Numbered from the stretch's first letter, positions 1 through 8,954 are shown. The stretch: DNA of 64,000 bases from CAJCJE01 sp036494465 (GCA_036494465.1 DASXOJ010000115.1:1-64000), one strand, 5' to 3'. Made by a program: numbers and translations. The notes: generated by a model not told the origin, from the sequence alone.

Positions 1-309
1 ATCTACGTCGGCGGGCAGGACGCGGTCGACGCGGACGGGAACCTGGTCGGTGGCAACGATGTCGCCGCGCAGACCAGACAGGTGATGGCCAACCTCGTCA
101 CCGCGCTGGCGGCGGCCGGTGCCACCGTGCACGACCTGGTGGCGGTGACCCTGCTGATCGCGGAGCGGGCCGACCTCTCCAGGGCGTATCCGGCCGCTGC
201 GCAGGTACTGGCTGGCGCGGTGCCGACCGTGCTGGGGGCGCGGGTCGCCACGCTCGCGGTGCCGGGCGCGTTGATCGAGGTCAGCGCGGTGGCCGCGGTG
301 TTCCGTTAG
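1..309 (+). CDS. RidA/YjgF-family protein, 5' end missing
   Basis: The reading frame is open from base 1 and ends at a TAG, so the start lies outside the window; about 102 residues are visible. The run IYVGGQDAVDADGNLVG followed by an alternating hydrophobic pattern and a C-terminal stretch ending in IEVSAVAAVFR is the usual RidA/YjgF/UK114 layout. Members are small trimeric proteins that hydrolyse reactive enamine/imine intermediates, although many paralogues have other roles. Its stop codon overlaps the stop of the convergent LLM oxidoreductase. Family call is firm; the exact substrate cannot be told because the N-terminus is absent. Confidence 0.8.
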   Translation: MYVGGQDAVDADGNLVGGNDVAAQTRQVMANLVTALAAAGATVHDLVAVTLLIAERADLSRAYPAAAQVLAGAVPTVLGARVATLAVPGALIEVSAVAAVFR

Positions 310-1157
310 CCGATCAGCTCGTCGGCGACCCACTGGGCGACGCCGGTCGGGTAGGGCGAAGCCAGGCCGAGAATGACGTGCTCGAAGCCCGCGTCGGCGG
401 CCTGGGCGATCGCTTTCCTGGTCGAGTCGGGGTCGTCGTAGGAGGCGGACAGGTGGATCGAGCGCATGATCGTTTTCGGATCGCGGCCGATCTCGGCGCA
501 GTACCGGTCCAGCAGCCTGCTGCGTTCGGCGATGTCGGCGATGTCACCGGCCCCGGGGATGTTCCAGATGTCGGCGTGCTCGGCGACCACGCGCAGCGTC
601 GAGCTCGCGCGTCCGCCGATCAGGATCGGCGGGTGCGGGCGCTGGATGGGCTTGGGGTTGCCGAAGGCGCCGGTGAGCTGGATGTGGTTGCCCTGGAAGT
701 CGAACGGCTCATCCTCTGTCCACAGTCGACGGATGACGGTGCACGCTTCGCCGAGCGCGGCGACGGCGTGCGCGGCGTCGTGGTAGGGCAGGCCGTGCGC
801 GTCGTATTCGCGTCGGGCCATCGGCACGCTGGGCCGGGAGCCCGCGCCGATGCCGAAGTCGAGCCGCCCACCCGAGACGACGTCGGCGGTCGCGGCGATC
901 TTGGCGAGCAGGGCGGGTGGGCGGAACCGGTTGCTGGTGACGAGCAGGCCGACGCGCAGCCGCTGGGTTTGCGCGGCGAGCGCGGAGAGCAGGGTCCAGC
1001 CTTCGAAGGTCGGACCGCTGGGATCGCCGAAGATCGGCATGAGGTGGTCGTAGAGCCAGGCGTGCTCGATCCGCGGGATCGCGTCGGCCTCGTGCCAGAC
1101 GCGTTGGATGTCCTGGTAGCCGACCTGCGATGGCGCGGTCATGATGCCGAAGTGCAT
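306..1157 (-). CDS. LLM-class (F420-type) oxidoreductase
   Basis: A 283-residue protein starting MHFGIMTAPSQVGY, chosen over an upstream TTG because the LLM fold begins with this beta strand and because the extension would run through the palindromes at 1185-1228. Typical bacterial-luciferase-like features are seen: an early AWLYDHLMP segment, a GIGAGSRP loop and a PHPPILIGG strand near the C-terminal third. Such enzymes are TIM-barrel monooxygenases or dehydrogenases that use F420H2 or FMN; in actinobacteria F420 is the commoner cofactor. It is divergent from an SRPBCC gene and shares its intergenic region, which carries two perfect palindromes. The substrate is unknown. Confidence 0.82.
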   Translation of the reverse strand: MHFGIMTAPSQVGYQDIQRVWHEADAIPRIEHAWLYDHLMPIFGDPSGPTFEGWTLLSALAAQTQRLRVGLLVTSNRFRPPALLAKIAATADVVSGGRLDFGIGAGSRPSVPMARREYDAHGLPYHDAAHAVAALGEACTVIRRLWTEDEPFDFQGNHIQLTGAFGNPKPIQRPHPPILIGGRASSTLRVVAEHADIWNIPGAGDIADIAERSRLLDRYCAEIGRDPKTIMRSIHLSASYDDPDSTRKAIAQAADAGFEHVILGLASPYPTGVAQWVADELIG

Positions 1158-1184
1158 GGGAGCCTTCCCGGATGACAGGTTCAA

Positions 1185-1228
1185 GCGGAACGTTGTTCCG
1201 CTAATGACAATACGGAACACGGTTCCGT
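1185..1228. promoter_or_regulatory. Twin 17-bp palindromic operators
   Basis: Two perfect 7-3-7 inverted repeats lie in the divergent promoter region: GCGGAAC-GTT-GTTCCGC at 1185-1201 and ACGGAAC-ACG-GTTCCGT at 1212-1228. The shared core is CGGAAC-N3-GTTCCG and the centres are 27 bp apart. The form is like operators of TetR-family dimers. No regulator gene is adjacent, so the binding protein is not identified. Confidence 0.75.
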
Positions 1229-1246
1229 TTGGCAAGGAGGGCTCGG

Positions 1247-1657
1247 ATGCCGGTTGGCAGGACACGGGACGCGGGCTGGCAGATCGGCGTGTCCAGAACG
1301 GTGGACCGGCCGGTCGAGGAGGTGTGGGCGTTCCTCACCGCACCCGAGGGCATGGCCGTCTGGCTCGGCGACGGCGTGACCGTGCTGTCCGAGCCGGGCG
1401 CCGGCTACGAAACGACCGACGGAATCCGCGGCGAGACGCGCAGCTTCCACGAACTCGACCGGATCCGGCTGACCTGGCAGCCCAGCGGCTGGACGCACGA
1501 CACCACGCTGCAACTGGCCGTGCGCGCGGCCGGACCGGGCAGGACGATGCTGCGCGTACACCAGGAACGCCTCGCCGACGCCACGGAACGCGAGCAGCAA
1601 CGCAGGCACTGGCAAGAAGTGATCAGGGTGCTCGTCGCGACCCTGACCGGGCGCTAG
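1247..1657 (+). CDS. SRPBCC (AHSA1-like) domain protein
   Basis: A 136-residue protein. The ATG at 1247 has an AAGGAGG ribosome site six bases upstream (1234-1240), so the in-frame TTG at 1229 is rejected. The sequence VSRTVDRPVEEVWAFLT near the start and the GETRSFHELDRIRLTW strand in the middle are typical of the START/AHSA1 ligand-binding fold. These proteins form a hydrophobic cavity, but their function here is unknown. It is divergent from the LLM oxidoreductase and lies directly behind the operator at 1212-1228, so both genes are probably controlled together. Confidence 0.8.
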   Translation: MPVGRTRDAGWQIGVSRTVDRPVEEVWAFLTAPEGMAVWLGDGVTVLSEPGAGYETTDGIRGETRSFHELDRIRLTWQPSGWTHDTTLQLAVRAAGPGRTMLRVHQERLADATEREQQRRHWQEVIRVLVATLTGR

Positions 1658-1658
1658 T

Positions 1659-2459
1659 TCACGGAGCGGTCAGCGCGACGACGGCTTCGCCAGCCTGCAC
1701 CAGGAAAGTGACGGTTTCCTGGAGGTAGAGGTCGACGCTGGTGGCTTCGTGGCTGAGGTAGCCGATCGAGATGTCCTGGCCGACGTGCAGGTCGAAGTCG
1801 CCGCCCCGGGTGCTGATCACGAACGCGCCGGTGATCGCGGGCGCCCACACGATCTCGCCGGTGACCAGCCGCTGGATGTGCTCGATGACCGGGTAGCCGT
1901 GGTCGCGGGTCTCGCTGACCTCGGTGTACGCGTCCGCGCTCAGCGCGACCGAGTACGGGCCGTTCACACCCTCGCGGCGCAGTTGGCTGATGGCGGTGGC
2001 GATCGCTTCCGGGTAGCCGCGCACGTCGCTCGGCAGCGCGATGGCCGGGTTGCTGGAACCCGCGCGCAGGCCCTGGATACCGGCGGCCTGGTAGCCCTCG
2101 AAGATCAGGCCATCCTCGGCGAACGCGATCTTGCGGGCGGCATCCTTGACCGGCTGCCAGTCCGAATCGGACGAACCGCGCTCGACGTCGTCGATGGCCT
2201 CGCGGCTGAGCGTGAACGGCACCCGCAGCTCGACCAGGGCGTGCACGTCGCGCTGGTGGGCCTGGACGCCCTCCTGCGGGGCGTTGATGGTGTGGATGTG
2301 CCCGGTGCCGACGGCAGAGAGCTCACTCCCGCTCGGTCCGTGCAGGTCGACGACGCGCCGGCCAGCCAGGTGCCGCTTGATGGTGCGGGTCGCCTCTTCC
2401 TCGATCTGCGACCACGCGCCGTCGGAGATGGGGGCGAGTTCGCGATGCAGGTTGTTCAT
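1659..2459 (-). CDS. Family 1 encapsulin shell protein
   Basis: A 266-residue protein starting MNNLHRELAPISDGAW, the hallmark N-terminus of encapsulin (linocin M18/CFP29 family, HK97 phage-capsid fold). Length and the typical segments RVVDLHGPSG, DVHALVELRVPFTL and SVALSADAYTEV match family 1 shells, which self-assemble into icosahedral protein compartments in the cytoplasm. Its start overlaps the stop of the upstream peroxidase gene by four bases (ATGA), so the two are translationally coupled. The upstream peroxidase carries the cargo-loading peptide. Together they form an encapsulated peroxidase compartment, expected to act in oxidative-stress defence. Confidence 0.95.
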   Translation of the reverse strand: MNNLHRELAPISDGAWSQIEEEATRTIKRHLAGRRVVDLHGPSGSELSAVGTGHIHTINAPQEGVQAHQRDVHALVELRVPFTLSREAIDDVERGSSDSDWQPVKDAARKIAFAEDGLIFEGYQAAGIQGLRAGSSNPAIALPSDVRGYPEAIATAISQLRREGVNGPYSVALSADAYTEVSETRDHGYPVIEHIQRLVTGEIVWAPAITGAFVISTRGGDFDLHVGQDISIGYLSHEATSVDLYLQETVTFLVQAGEAVVALTAP

Positions 2460-3484
2460 GGTGTCGCGGTCCCTCTCAGACTGCCGATGTTCAGCGATCC
2501 GGCGATCACCGGATCATCGTCGCTCCGGTCCGGTTCTGCTGCCGCCGGTTGCGCTTCGTCCGCGATCCCATCCAGCATGGGTTGCGACGGAACGAAGAAC
2601 AGGTTGCCGGTGACAGCCGTGCTGAAGTCCAGGATCCGGTCGTAGTTGCCGGGCGGATCACCGAGGAACATGTTGCGCAGCATCAGCTCGGTGATCGCCA
2701 CCGACCGGCAGTAGCCGATGAAGTAGGTGCCGAACTCGCCCTGGGACACCGAACCGAACGGCATGTTGTCCCGGACGATGTCGACCTCCTCGCCGTCGAT
2801 CGTGATCGACGTCAACGCGTTGTGCGCGCTGCTGGGCTTCACGTCGTCGGCGAGCTCGATGTCCGAAAGCTTCCTGCGCCCGATGATCCCTTCCTGCTCC
2901 TCGGTCGGCAGCTGCTCCCAGCCGGCGAGGTCGTGCAGGTACTTCTGGGTGATCACGTAGCTGCCGCCCGCGAAATCCGGGTCCTCGTCGCCGATCGCGG
3001 TCGCGTCGAGCGCCTCCTCGCCGACCGGGTTCTCGGTGCCGTCCACGAAACCCATCAGGTCGCGGTTGTCGAAGTACCGGAACCCGTGCACCTCCTGCAC
3101 GGCGCTGACCGCGTCGCCGAACTGCGTCATCAGCTGCGACGCGAACTCGAAGCACAGGTCCATCCGCTTGGCGCGGATGTGGAACAGCACGTCGCCTGCG
3201 GTCGCCGGGGCGTGCCGGTTGCCGGCGTGCAACTCCTGGAACGGGTGCAGTTCCTCGGGCATCGGCCCGCCCACCAGTCTGCGCCACGCGTCCGCGCCGA
3301 ACCCGGTCACCACGGACAGCGTGCTGCCCGGGTCGCGGAAACCGACCGCCCGCACCAGCCCGCTGACCCCGGCGCACACGTCGCGCACGGTCGACTCGGC
3401 GCCCGGATTGATCGTCACGGTGAGGAAGATCGCCGCGTTCGTCAACCCCGTCGACACCGCCTGTGGTGCGGGCGTACTGGTCAT
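2456..3484 (-). CDS. DyP-type heme peroxidase, encapsulin cargo
   Basis: A 342-residue dye-decolorizing peroxidase. The DyP signature GFVDGTENP is at residues 145-153 with the catalytic Asp at 148; His221 (SSAHNAL) is the probable proximal heme ligand and Arg238 (VRDNMPFG) the distal arginine. After the catalytic domain ends at about residue 305, a Pro/Ala/Asp-rich linker leads to SLNIGSLRG at 330-338, which matches the family 1 encapsulin cargo-loading peptide (consensus close to SLGIGSLKG). The gene is upstream of and coupled to the shell gene. Reaction: peroxide-dependent oxidation of organic or dye-like substrates; the natural substrate is unknown. Confidence 0.94.
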   Translation of the reverse strand: MTSTPAPQAVSTGLTNAAIFLTVTINPGAESTVRDVCAGVSGLVRAVGFRDPGSTLSVVTGFGADAWRRLVGGPMPEELHPFQELHAGNRHAPATAGDVLFHIRAKRMDLCFEFASQLMTQFGDAVSAVQEVHGFRYFDNRDLMGFVDGTENPVGEEALDATAIGDEDPDFAGGSYVITQKYLHDLAGWEQLPTEEQEGIIGRRKLSDIELADDVKPSSAHNALTSITIDGEEVDIVRDNMPFGSVSQGEFGTYFIGYCRSVAITELMLRNMFLGDPPGNYDRILDFSTAVTGNLFFVPSQPMLDGIADEAQPAAAEPDRSDDDPVIAGSLNIGSLRGTATP

Positions 3485-3567
3485 CTACCTGCTCCACGGG
3501 GTCGGAATCGGGGCGCAGCCGACGCTATCAGGCAGCGCGCCGACCGGCACAGCGGCGCGCAGTCGCC

Positions 3568-4110
3568 TTATTCGGCGCTGACCGTGACCGGCCAGTCGAT
3601 CTCCACGTCTGCCAGCACGTTGAAGTAATTCGTCAGCACGTTGATCGCGACGTGCCCGACGACCTCGCCGATCTCCGCGTCGGTCACGCCGTTCAACCGC
3701 GCCGCCGTCAGCGTTTCGGCGTCCACATGGCCCTTGGTGCGCACGATCGCGTCGGCGAGCGCGAGCAGCGCGGCGGTGTGCGGGTCGTCGGACTTGGCGA
3801 AACGCGCCCGCTCCAGCTCATCCGCCTCGATCTTGGCCACCGCGCCGCCCAGGTAGGTGTGCGCGGACAGGCAGTAGGAGCAGCCGTCGTACTGGGCGAT
3901 CGTGATGGCCAGCCGCTCGCGCACCGCGGCGGGCAGGTCGCCGGTGCCCAGCTTCGCGGCCATCGCCAGGTAGGCGTCGAGCAGCGCGGGGCTGTTCGCC
4001 ATCGTCTTGATCATGTTGGGCGCGCCGCCGAGCTGCTTGCGGGCGGTGTCCAGCAGGTCCGCGGTGCGGCCGGTGGCGCCGGTGGGGTCGATGGCGGGCA
4101 GGTTCGACAT
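3568..4110 (-). CDS. AhpD-like carboxymuconolactone decarboxylase-family peroxidase
   Basis: A 180-residue all-helical protein with the AhpD/CMD core: Glu66, then Cys77-x-x-Cys80 and His84 in GCSYCLSAH, the redox triad used by alkylhydroperoxidase D-type enzymes. It lies 83 bases upstream of the DyP-encapsulin pair on the same strand and may be the first gene of that transcription unit, which would put two peroxide-removing activities together. No cargo-loading peptide is present at its C-terminus, so it probably stays outside the shell. It could also be a peroxidase-related enzyme of unknown substrate. Confidence 0.85.
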   Translation of the reverse strand: MSNLPAIDPTGATGRTADLLDTARKQLGGAPNMIKTMANSPALLDAYLAMAAKLGTGDLPAAVRERLAITIAQYDGCSYCLSAHTYLGGAVAKIEADELERARFAKSDDPHTAALLALADAIVRTKGHVDAETLTAARLNGVTDAEIGEVVGHVAINVLTNYFNVLADVEIDWPVTVSAE

Positions 4111-4342
4111 GTGGAAACTCCTTCGGATCGGGGTTACTGTTCGCAGTCAAACCGGATCGATGGCGCCGTGCCTACCGCGTCGGACGGATCTCCTGCGAAC
4201 ACGTGAGAAATGGGTGCACCGGTGCCCGCGCGGTGCCCGATCCGCCTCCTGCGATCTACCACGTTCGTTCGATGTCCCGGCGGCGCCATGCGCGGTTTAG
4301 TTGTGCTCACCAGCGCAGATCCAACCAAGGAGCACATCGAAG

Positions 4343-5161
4343 ATGTCGAAGTGGAAGATCCCCGCCATCGTCGCAGCAGGCGTCGTCGCCCTGTCCGGTG
4401 CGATCGCGGGCACCGCGATCGCCCAGCCCGCCCACCCGGCCACGACTGTCGCGGACAGTCACCACGCCAAGCCGACCATCGTGCTGATCCACGGCGCGTT
4501 CGCGGACGCCACCAGCTGGAGTGGTGAGGTCGGCGAGCTCCAGCACGACGGCTACCAGGTGATCGCACCCGCCCTGCCGCTGCGCGGCGTCGCCTCCGAC
4601 TCCGCCTACGTCACCAGCCTCGTGCAGAGCATCAGTGGCCCGGTCGTGCTGGTCGGCCACTCCTATGGCGGCGAGATCGCCACCGAGGTCGCGGCGAACG
4701 ACCCCCAGCAGGTCAAGGGCATCGTCTACGCGGCCGCCTACATCCCGGAGGCAGGCGAGAACGCACTCGGCCTCACCACTGAATTCCCCGGCTCGCTGCT
4801 CGGCCCGGACACCTCCCACGCCGTGAACACCCCGGGCGGTGGAGCCGACCTCTACATCAACAACGCCAGCTTCCACGAGCTGTTCGCCGGTGACCGCACC
4901 GCGAGCCAGGCCGCGGTGGCCGCCGCCACGCAGCGCCCGATCGCGGTGTCCGCGCTGAGCGAGAACGCGGCAGCCAGCGTGCCCGCCGGTATCCCGCTGT
5001 ACGCGATCGTGGCCAGCCAGGACAAGGCCATCCCGCCTGCCGCCGAGAAGTTCATGGCGCAGCGCGCGGGCGCGACCATCTACACCGTGAACTCCGCGCA
5101 CGACCTGCCGGTCTCGCACCCGCAGGCGGTTGTCTCGGTGATCGAACGCGCCGCGCACTGA
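4343..5161 (+). CDS. Secreted alpha/beta hydrolase
   Basis: A 272-residue protein. The ATG at 4343 was chosen because it has AAGGAG ten bases upstream (4327-4332) and opens a clean signal peptide: MSKWKIP, a hydrophobic core, and a likely cut after AIA or AQPA near residue 31. The mature domain starts with TIVLIHGAFADATSW (oxyanion HG) and has the nucleophile elbow GHSYGGE with Ser, plus a late HDLPVSHP giving the likely catalytic His. It resembles small esterase/haloperoxidase-like hydrolases of the EstC/salicylate-esterase type. Substrate unknown. It converges with the LuxR gene over a shared hairpin. Confidence 0.85.
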   Translation: MSKWKIPAIVAAGVVALSGAIAGTAIAQPAHPATTVADSHHAKPTIVLIHGAFADATSWSGEVGELQHDGYQVIAPALPLRGVASDSAYVTSLVQSISGPVVLVGHSYGGEIATEVAANDPQQVKGIVYAAAYIPEAGENALGLTTEFPGSLLGPDTSHAVNTPGGGADLYINNASFHELFAGDRTASQAAVAAATQRPIAVSALSENAAASVPAGIPLYAIVASQDKAIPPAAEKFMAQRAGATIYTVNSAHDLPVSHPQAVVSVIERAAH

Positions 5162-5165
5162 CCCA

Positions 5166-7844
5166 TCAGCTCAACGACCCGTCGGTCCCTTTCTGGGCCG
5201 ACGGGTCATTCGCGCGCGCCAGGTTGGCCAGTTGGACGCGGGAGTGCACGTCGAGCTTGCTGAACACGGCGCGCAGGTGCGTGCTGATCGTGCTGGGGGA
5301 GAGCACCAGTTCCTCCGCCGCCGACCGGTTGGTGTGGCCGTCCGCGATGAGCAGAGCGACCCGGCGTTCCATCTCGGTCAGCGCGTCCCAGCCGTGTTCG
5401 GGCCGCTGCGGCACCGGCGCCCATCGCCGCCTGCGCGCACCAGCAGCCTGGAGCACGCGCTGCACGCGGCGGGCCGCCGCGACCGCACCGAGTTCGATGT
5501 ACCGGTCGTGTGCCGCGTCCAGTGCGTCCAAGCCGACCTTGCGGTCGTCGGTGTCCACAACGGAGCGTCCATGTTCCTCGTCGGCCCTGGCCAGCAACAA
5601 CATTCGCGGGCTCGCCTGGAGAACAGGCAATGCGAGTGTGAAGTCTTCTGTGGACAGTCCGTCGACGAGCAGCCTGGCGCCGGTCACGCTGGCCACGCCC
5701 GGGTTGCGGTCGGCCAGTTCGGTGAGCAGGTCGGCCGCCGCGCGCACGGTGTCGGCCTCGCCCCGATGGTGCGCGGCACAGGCCGCGCCCACCAACAGCT
5801 CCTCCGGCCACGGGAAGTCTCGGTCCGCACGCAGCACGGCGACGATCGCGGCGGCGCCACGCTGATCGCCCTCCGCGTCCGCGACCACCGCCTTGGCCAG
5901 CGGATGATCAATGTCGCGCGCCTGCGCGTTGTCGCCGCGCAGCACCGCGACCAACGCGGTCAGCAGCTGGATCTGCGGCTCGGCCGCGAAGTCGAACACC
6001 TCGGCCATCAACGCCGTCGCGCTCGCCACCGCGCCTGCCGCATCCTCGACCTGGCCCGCGCCATAACTGAGCTGGGCCCGCAACAACGCCGACTGCGGGG
6101 CCTGCCAGGAACTGCCCACCCGGGTGCCGTCGCCGACTCCGGCCAGCGCGCCGCCGATGTCGTCCAACCTGGCCAACGCCAACAGTTCCCGCAACGCCAG
6201 CTGGCCAAGATCCGGCACGCCATATCCGGTCAGGCCGGCGGCTGAGGCGCGCGCGGACGCGAACAACGCGTGCGTGCGGGCGTAATCCCGATCCTGGTGC
6301 GCGGCTTGGGCCCCCGCCATGGTGGTGAGCACTGCGGCGATCGGGTCGGCGTCGGCAGGCCCGACGTTGCCGACTCCGGCCAGCGCGCGATAACCGGCCA
6401 GCCGCGCGGCGAGCTCGGCGGGCGCGCCGGGATCCGTTGCGCGGTCCAGGATTTCCGCGTACTGGCCGGTCGACCACAACCGGGGCAGCAGCAACAACTG
6501 CACGCACGCCCGCTGCGCCGCGCTCAGCGAACCGGCCAGCAGCAGGTCCGCGAATCGAGCGGCCTCGGCGAACTGCCGGTCGGCCACCATGATCGTGACC
6601 ACCTCCACGCCGATCTCGCCGCACACCGGATCGCGCGGATCCGTGAGCCGGTACGCCTCCTTGATGAACGTGACCGAGGTGGTGGACATGGTGTCCAGCA
6701 CCTCGTGCGCGGCCTTGCGCAGCACGTCAGCCGCTGCCTGATCGCCGAACTCGGCGGTGGCCAGCACGTGCGGCGCGGCGAGCGCGTTGCCGCGACCCCG
6801 GGTCAGCAGGTGCTCGGCGATGGCACGGTGCAACGCACGTCGACCGGAGGGCGGTAGGTCCTCGTAGATGGCCTGGCGCAACAGGTCGTGCCGGAACCGG
6901 ATCGCGTGGCCCTCGTCCGCGACCAGGCCCGCGTTGATCGCGGCGAGCAGTGGTTCGGTCAGTTGCGCCGCGGGCGCGCCGAGCAGGTCGGCGACATCGG
7001 TGAGCTGGAATTCGGGACCGACCACGGCCGCCGTGCGCAGCAGATCGCGGCCTTTCTCGGACAGCGCGGCGATGCGCTTGCGGACACCGTCGAGCAGGCC
7101 GATCGGGACCGCCCTCGACGTGCCGGCTGCCGTCGGCTCGAACAGGCCCGCGAGCAGTTGCACGGTCAGGAACGGATTGCCGCGCGCACCCGCCAACCGG
7201 CGCAGCACGGCGGGTTCCGGCCGGGCGCCGAGCCGGTCGGTGGCGACCGCGAGCACGGCGTCGTCGGTCAGCGCGGTCAGATCCAGCCAGGTCACCGGCA
7301 CATCGGGGCGCGCAGCGTCGGTGACGAACTCGGCAGGGCCGCCGCCGGGCACGTCCCGGGTCGCGAGCAGCCAGGCGATCGGTGCCGCGATCAGGCGTTT
7401 CGGCAGCACTCGCAGGGTGTACGCGGACAGCGGATCGGACCACTGGGCGTCGTCCAGGGCGAGCAGGATCGGGGCGTCCTGCGCGCGCCGCTCCAACAGC
7501 GTGGCTATTCGCTCGGCCAGCCACAGCGGCTGCTCGTGCAGACCGGCCAGGTCCATGAAATCGGCGGAGTCGATCAGCGGCGCGGTGCCGAACCGCAGCG
7601 CGGGCCCGATCGAGGCGAGCGGCGCCAGCTTGTCGCCCTCGTGCGCCGCCGCGTCGGCGGTGTGGAAGCCGAGCCGCCTCGCCTGCTCGACGATGGTCCG
7701 GACCAGCGCGGTCTTGCCGATGCCCGGTTCGCCGCGCAGCACGATCAGCGCCGACTGCCCGCGCTGCACCGCGCGCAGCACCTCCAGCACCGCGCCGAGT
7801 TCGGCGGACCGGCCCCGCAGCGGGCCGTGCTCGATTGTCACCAC
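5166..7844 (-). CDS. Large ATP-binding LuxR (LAL) transcriptional regulator
   Basis: An 892-residue protein with a GTG start. The N-terminus carries a STAND/AAA-type ATPase with Walker A GEPGIGKT at about residues 38-45 and a Walker B-like LLALDDAQW near 130-140. A long helical, TPR-like middle follows. The last about 65 residues form a LuxR/GerE helix-turn-helix (LTEMERRVALLIADG, then LSPSTISTHLRAVFSKL). LAL regulators often control secondary metabolism or sugar use, with ATP and a ligand gating activity. It stands alone and is divergent from a methyltransferase gene, so the target is unclear. Its final codons form part of a terminator hairpin. Confidence 0.92.
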   Translation of the reverse strand: MVTIEHGPLRGRSAELGAVLEVLRAVQRGQSALIVLRGEPGIGKTALVRTIVEQARRLGFHTADAAAHEGDKLAPLASIGPALRFGTAPLIDSADFMDLAGLHEQPLWLAERIATLLERRAQDAPILLALDDAQWSDPLSAYTLRVLPKRLIAAPIAWLLATRDVPGGGPAEFVTDAARPDVPVTWLDLTALTDDAVLAVATDRLGARPEPAVLRRLAGARGNPFLTVQLLAGLFEPTAAGTSRAVPIGLLDGVRKRIAALSEKGRDLLRTAAVVGPEFQLTDVADLLGAPAAQLTEPLLAAINAGLVADEGHAIRFRHDLLRQAIYEDLPPSGRRALHRAIAEHLLTRGRGNALAAPHVLATAEFGDQAAADVLRKAAHEVLDTMSTTSVTFIKEAYRLTDPRDPVCGEIGVEVVTIMVADRQFAEAARFADLLLAGSLSAAQRACVQLLLLPRLWSTGQYAEILDRATDPGAPAELAARLAGYRALAGVGNVGPADADPIAAVLTTMAGAQAAHQDRDYARTHALFASARASAAGLTGYGVPDLGQLALRELLALARLDDIGGALAGVGDGTRVGSSWQAPQSALLRAQLSYGAGQVEDAAGAVASATALMAEVFDFAAEPQIQLLTALVAVLRGDNAQARDIDHPLAKAVVADAEGDQRGAAAIVAVLRADRDFPWPEELLVGAACAAHHRGEADTVRAAADLLTELADRNPGVASVTGARLLVDGLSTEDFTLALPVLQASPRMLLLARADEEHGRSVVDTDDRKVGLDALDAAHDRYIELGAVAAARRVQRVLQAAGARRRRWAPVPQRPEHGWDALTEMERRVALLIADGHTNRSAAEELVLSPSTISTHLRAVFSKLDVHSRVQLANLARANDPSAQKGTDGSLS
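5176..5207. terminator. Hairpin between convergent genes, within LuxR 3' end
   Basis: GACCCGTCGG at 5176-5185 pairs perfectly with CCGACGGGTC at 5198-5207; CCC and GGG inside the loop can extend the stem. It lies just past the hydrolase stop and inside the last codons of the LuxR gene. No clear U-run follows, as is common in actinobacteria. Confidence 0.7.
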
Positions 7845-7941
7845 GCCACTTTAAGGTGCTCGTGTCGGCTTTACAGGTTCGTGGTCACCTGGTCGAATAG
7901 CTCCCTCTTTAGTGGGCAGAGCGCACACGCCAGGAAGGCCG

Positions 7942-8751
7942 GTGATCGCCGTGGGCGATCGAGTGGGGCTCGCCGATTTCTACGACGTCGAAATGCAGCG
8001 CTACGTCGACGCCTTCGAAACCGCGACGGACATCAGAGTCGGCGACGCGGTGCTGGACATCGGTTGCGGCGCCGGTCGGACCACGTTGGCGGCGGCGAGC
8101 GCGTCGGCGCGCGGTGCGGTGCTCGGCGTCGATCTCTCGCCCACCCAACTCGACATCGCGCGCACCCGTGCAGCCGCGGACGGGCTGGGAAACGTCTCGT
8201 TCCTGAAAGCCGACGCGCAGACGCACCCGTTCCCGCGCGGCGAGTTCGACGTGGCGATCAGCCGGTTCGGCACGATGTTCTTCGCCGATCACATCGCCGC
8301 GTTCCGCAACATCGCGACCGCGCTGCGGCCGGGTGGGCGGTTCGTCCAGTTGGTGTGGCAACAGGCGGAACGCAACGAATGGGTGATCGAAACACAGGAA
8401 GCGCTCAACCCCGGACAACCGGTGTCCGCGCCGCCGCCGACGCTGAATCCGTTCGCGCTGGCCGATTCCGCCGTCACCGAGGCGATGCTGCTCGCCGCCG
8501 GATTCGGCGAGGTGCACTGCGTCGACGTGCACGAACCGATCTGCTACGGCCAGGACAGCGTGCTCGCCTGCGAATCGGTGCGCGGCTTGCGTTCGGTCGG
8601 CGCCGCGTTCGAGGCGATGACACCGGACGACGCACAGGCCGCGCTGTTGCGGCTGCGCCGCACGCTGGCCGCGCACCAGCGGCCGGACGGCGTCTGGTTC
8701 GACGCGCGGGCGTGGCTTGTCACCGCAACCAGGGCGGCACTTCTGCCGTGA
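7942..8751 (+). CDS. SAM-dependent methyltransferase (class I)
   Basis: About 269 residues from the GTG at 7942; an in-frame GTG at 7951 is equally possible, since AGGAAGG at 7932-7938 is rather close to 7942. Motif I is VLDIGCGAGRTTLA and is followed by LGVDLSPTQLDIA (acidic residue binding the SAM ribose), then a DVAISRFGTMFF motif IV-like strand and LRPGGRFVQLVWQ. The fold is of the UbiE/COQ5-like small-molecule type. Acceptor unknown. Divergent from the LAL regulator with about 100 bases between, so it is a candidate target of it (inference). Confidence 0.85.
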   Translation: MIAVGDRVGLADFYDVEMQRYVDAFETATDIRVGDAVLDIGCGAGRTTLAAASASARGAVLGVDLSPTQLDIARTRAAADGLGNVSFLKADAQTHPFPRGEFDVAISRFGTMFFADHIAAFRNIATALRPGGRFVQLVWQQAERNEWVIETQEALNPGQPVSAPPPTLNPFALADSAVTEAMLLAAGFGEVHCVDVHEPICYGQDSVLACESVRGLRSVGAAFEAMTPDDAQAALLRLRRTLAAHQRPDGVWFDARAWLVTATRAALLP

Positions 8752-8802
8752 CGCTGATTCGCGGCTCAGCGAAGACTTGACAAAGTCGGCGAAAATCGGG
8801 GT

Positions 8803-8817
8803 CGTGCAATTTGCACG
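8803..8817. promoter_or_regulatory. Palindrome upstream of the c-di-GMP enzyme
   Basis: CGTGCAA-T-TTGCACG is a perfect 7-1-7 inverted repeat 137 bases before the chosen start of the GGDEF/HD-GYP gene. A TTGACA hexamer sits just upstream at 8777-8782, but no good -10 box is seen at standard spacing. It may be an operator. Confidence 0.4.
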
Positions 8818-8954
8818 GAATCGCGAGACCTGCACCGTCGCCGATCGAACGGGCACTCGGACCACCCATTCGTACCCACCGTGACGATGCCGCTGCCCAG
8901 CGTGCTGGTTTTGGGAATAACATGTGTCCGATCAGCCGAACCCGAGAGGCGCGG

